The position numbers and the translations under genes are program-made. Below the pieces are notes generated by a model, which made no database searches, was not told the origin of the DNA, and saw only the letters and a list, made by a program, of their open reading frames with translations. A DNA stretch of 23,676 nucleotides, taken from NCBI GenBank assembly GCA_900549295.1, contig URNG01000044.1:1-23676 (forward strand). The letters are read 5' to 3'. The DNA comes from an uncultured Rhodocyclaceae bacterium. GTDB taxonomy: Bacteria > Pseudomonadota > Gammaproteobacteria > Burkholderiales > Rhodocyclaceae. How positions within the stretch are numbered: position 1 is the first letter of the stretch; the number at the start of each line of letters is the position of its first letter. Positions 22,183 to 23,676 of the stretch are shown here, one piece after another.

Positions 22183-22940
22183 TACAGACGCACTTCGATA
22201 CCGCGCGCGGCCATGTATTCCTTGGCCTGGCGCACCGTGTATTCGCCAAAATGGAAGATGGAGGCGGCCAGCACCGCATCGGCCCCGCCTTCGGTCACGC
22301 CGTCGGCCAGATGTTGCAGATTGCCGACACCGCCGGAAGCGATCACCGGCACGTCGACCGCATCGGCCACGGCGCGGGTGAGCGGCAGATCGAAGCCGTT
22401 CTTGGTGCCGTCGCGGTCCATGCTGGTGAGGAGAATCTCGCCCGCGCCGAGCGCCTGCACCTGTTTTGCCCAGGCGATCACATCCATGCCGGTATCGTTG
22501 CGCCCGCCGTGGGTATAGACGTGCCATTCACCCGGCGCGACCGCCTTGGCGTCGATCGCCACCACGATGCACTGGCTGCCGACCTTGCTGGACGCCTCAT
22601 GCACCAGATCAGGATTGAGCACCGCCGCCGTGTTCATCGACACCTTGTCGGCCCCGGCGTTGAGGAGGCGGCGCACGTCCTCCACCTTGCGCACGCCGCC
22701 GCCGACGGTGAGCGGGATGAACACCTGCTCGGCGCAGGCTTCGACGATGTGCAGGATGATGTCGCGCTGGTCGGACGAGGCGGTGATGTCGAGAAAGGTC
22801 AGTTCGTCCGCGCCCTGCTCGTTGTAGCGGCGGGCGATTTCGACCGGATCGCCGGCATCACGCAGGCCGACGAAATTGGTGCCTTTGACGACGCGTCCGG
22901 CGGTGACGTCGAGGCAGGGAATGATGCGTTTGGCGAGCAT
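22182..22940 (-). CDS. hisF: Imidazole glycerol phosphate synthase subunit HisF
   Basis: A 252-residue (beta/alpha)8 barrel that closes the imidazole ring using ammonia from HisH. The catalytic pair is visible: D11 in IPCLDV and D130 in VVAIDAK, with phosphate-binding TVGGGV and ASGGVGN loops. ATG 22940 matches the family start (MLAKRIIPCLDV); a TTG at 22967 would add nine residues overlapping hisA and is unlikely. HisH is not in the window. Confidence 0.97.
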   Translation of the reverse strand: MLAKRIIPCLDVTAGRVVKGTNFVGLRDAGDPVEIARRYNEQGADELTFLDITASSDQRDIILHIVEACAEQVFIPLTVGGGVRKVEDVRRLLNAGADKVSMNTAAVLNPDLVHEASSKVGSQCIVVAIDAKAVAPGEWHVYTHGGRNDTGMDVIAWAKQVQALGAGEILLTSMDRDGTKNGFDLPLTRAVADAVDVPVIASGGVGNLQHLADGVTEGGADAVLAASIFHFGEYTVRQAKEYMAARGIEVRL

Positions 22941-22956
22941 GCTTGTTTTCCGCGCT

Positions 22957-23676
22957 TTATTTTCCAAGTTCGTCGGCCAGCGCCTGCGCTGCCCGGAAGT
23001 CGAGGGAGCCGTCGTAGATGGCGCGCCCGGCGATGCTGCCGATCACGCCTTCGCTTTCGACGGCGCACAGGGCGCGGATGTCGTCGAGATTGGACAGGCC
23101 GCCGGAGGCGATCACAGGGATACTCAAAGCCTGCGCCAGCCGCACGGTGGCCTCGATGTTGATGCCGGAAAGCATGCCGTCGCGGCCGATGTCGGTGTAG
23201 ATGATGGATTCGACGCCGTAATCCTCGTATTTCTTGCCCAGATCGACGACGTCGTGGCCGGTCAGTTTCGACCAGCCGTCGGTCGCCACCTTGCCGTCCC
23301 TGGCGTCCAGGCCGACGATGATGTGGCCGGGAAAGGCGGCGCAGGCATCGGCCAGGAAGCCGGGATTCTTCACCGCTGCGGTGCCGATGATGACGTAGCT
23401 GAGACCGTCGTCGAGACAGGCTTCGATGCTGTCGAGGTCGCGGATGCCGCCGCCCAGTTGCACCGGAATCTCGTCGCCGACTTCGGCGAGGATGGCCTTG
23501 ATCGCCGCCGCGTTTTTCGGCTTGCCGGCAAAGGCGCCGTTGAGGTCGACCAGATGCAGACGCCGCGCGCCCTGGTCGAGCCAGTGGCGGGGCCGCTGCG
23601 CGGGGGCTGCGGTGCGCTTCTTGGTCTGGCGGGCGGTGGTGGTCTTGGCGGTCTTGCCCTCCGCGACCCCCTCCTC
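22957..23676 (-). CDS. hisA: ProFAR isomerase HisA (partial), with a basic low-complexity insertion
   Basis: 239 codons are visible; the first 35 or so canonical residues lie beyond the right edge. The barrel is clear: RHWLDQGARRLHLVDLNGAF, VQLGGGIRDL, GLDARDGKVATDGW, the catalytic aspartate in YTDIGRDG, ASGGLSN, and a normal end (ALADELGK). The first 29 visible codons (23676-23590) do not look like HisA: they encode a lysine/threonine/alanine-rich run with many basic residues just where the acidic SEDP...MA helix start is expected. The reading frame runs through without interruption. It may be a genuine insertion after active-site loop 1, or an artefact near the window edge. Confidence 0.93.
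   Translation of the reverse strand, partial: EEGVAEGKTAKTTTARQTKKRTAAPAQRPRHWLDQGARRLHLVDLNGAFAGKPKNAAAIKAILAEVGDEIPVQLGGGIRDLDSIEACLDDGLSYVIIGTAAVKNPGFLADACAAFPGHIIVGLDARDGKVATDGWSKLTGHDVVDLGKKYEDYGVESIIYTDIGRDGMLSGINIEATVRLAQALSIPVIASGGLSNLDDIRALCAVESEGVIGSIAGRAIYDGSLDFRAAQALADELGK

Noticed and set aside
22182..22527. Upstream extension of the hisI frame, giving a 247-codon protein
   Set aside because: The extension lies inside hisF in another frame and the HisI family starts at the ATG at 22182 that overlaps the hisF stop.
1..23676. CRISPR arrays, rRNA and tRNA genes
   Set aside because: No regularly spaced repeats, rRNA-like conserved tracts or cloverleaf-like sequences with a TTCGA-type T loop were recognised by eye; a covariance-model scan would be the decisive test.

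Overview
The window looks like chromosome of a GC-rich betaproteobacterium, most likely near Rhodocyclales. The grounds are the gene order hisA-hisF-hisI-hisE-hinT-tatA-tatB-tatC, two betaproteobacterial-type general porins, a waaG/waaP core-LPS cluster and strong GC bias at third codon positions. No rRNA, tRNA or CRISPR array was seen. The genus is an inference and cannot be fixed from this sequence.

Layout, left to right. (1) 1-3633: the end of a chemotaxis receptor, a strong terminator, then dacB (PBP4-type carboxypeptidase) coupled by a 1-base overlap to an iron-sulfur protein of unknown role, then a two-receiver response regulator whose first receiver is degenerate. (2) 3614-5223, minus strand: a sialidase-like Asp-box protein and a small polytopic membrane protein, coupled by a GTGA overlap. 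(3) 5308-7872: a membrane GGDEF-EAL protein with a periplasmic c-type haem motif. (4) 7915-8703, minus strand: a crotonase-family protein lacking the usual catalytic glutamates.

(5) 8816-14404 is the most unusual region. Two related porin genes lie tail to tail as inverted copies. Their signal-peptide sequence is nearly identical, internal blocks are conserved with variable loops between, and the stop, terminator and about 45 bp beyond are also shared. Between them is about 3.1 kb holding a hypothetical gene, an AT-rich pocket with inverted repeats, a TacA/TacT-type toxin-antitoxin pair and a tyrosine recombinase fused to a DUF4160-like domain. The right porin has a strong ribosome binding site and a long leader hairpin. 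The left porin's similarity starts at its ATG and no ribosome binding site is visible. This geometry could allow inversion or gene conversion to place the left porin behind the right porin's expression signals; that is an inference.

(6) 14726-19681: a Uma2-family nuclease-like protein, then a lipid A-core cluster: waaG, waaP, an InaA/WaaP-like kinase, and a 470-residue protein made of two kinase-like halves. The first three LPS genes are joined by GTGA overlaps. (7) 19708-23676, minus strand: tatC, tatB, tatA, hinT, hisE, hisI, hisF and the 3' part of hisA, tightly packed and probably one operon. The visible part of HisA carries a lysine/threonine/alanine-rich insertion not expected in this enzyme.
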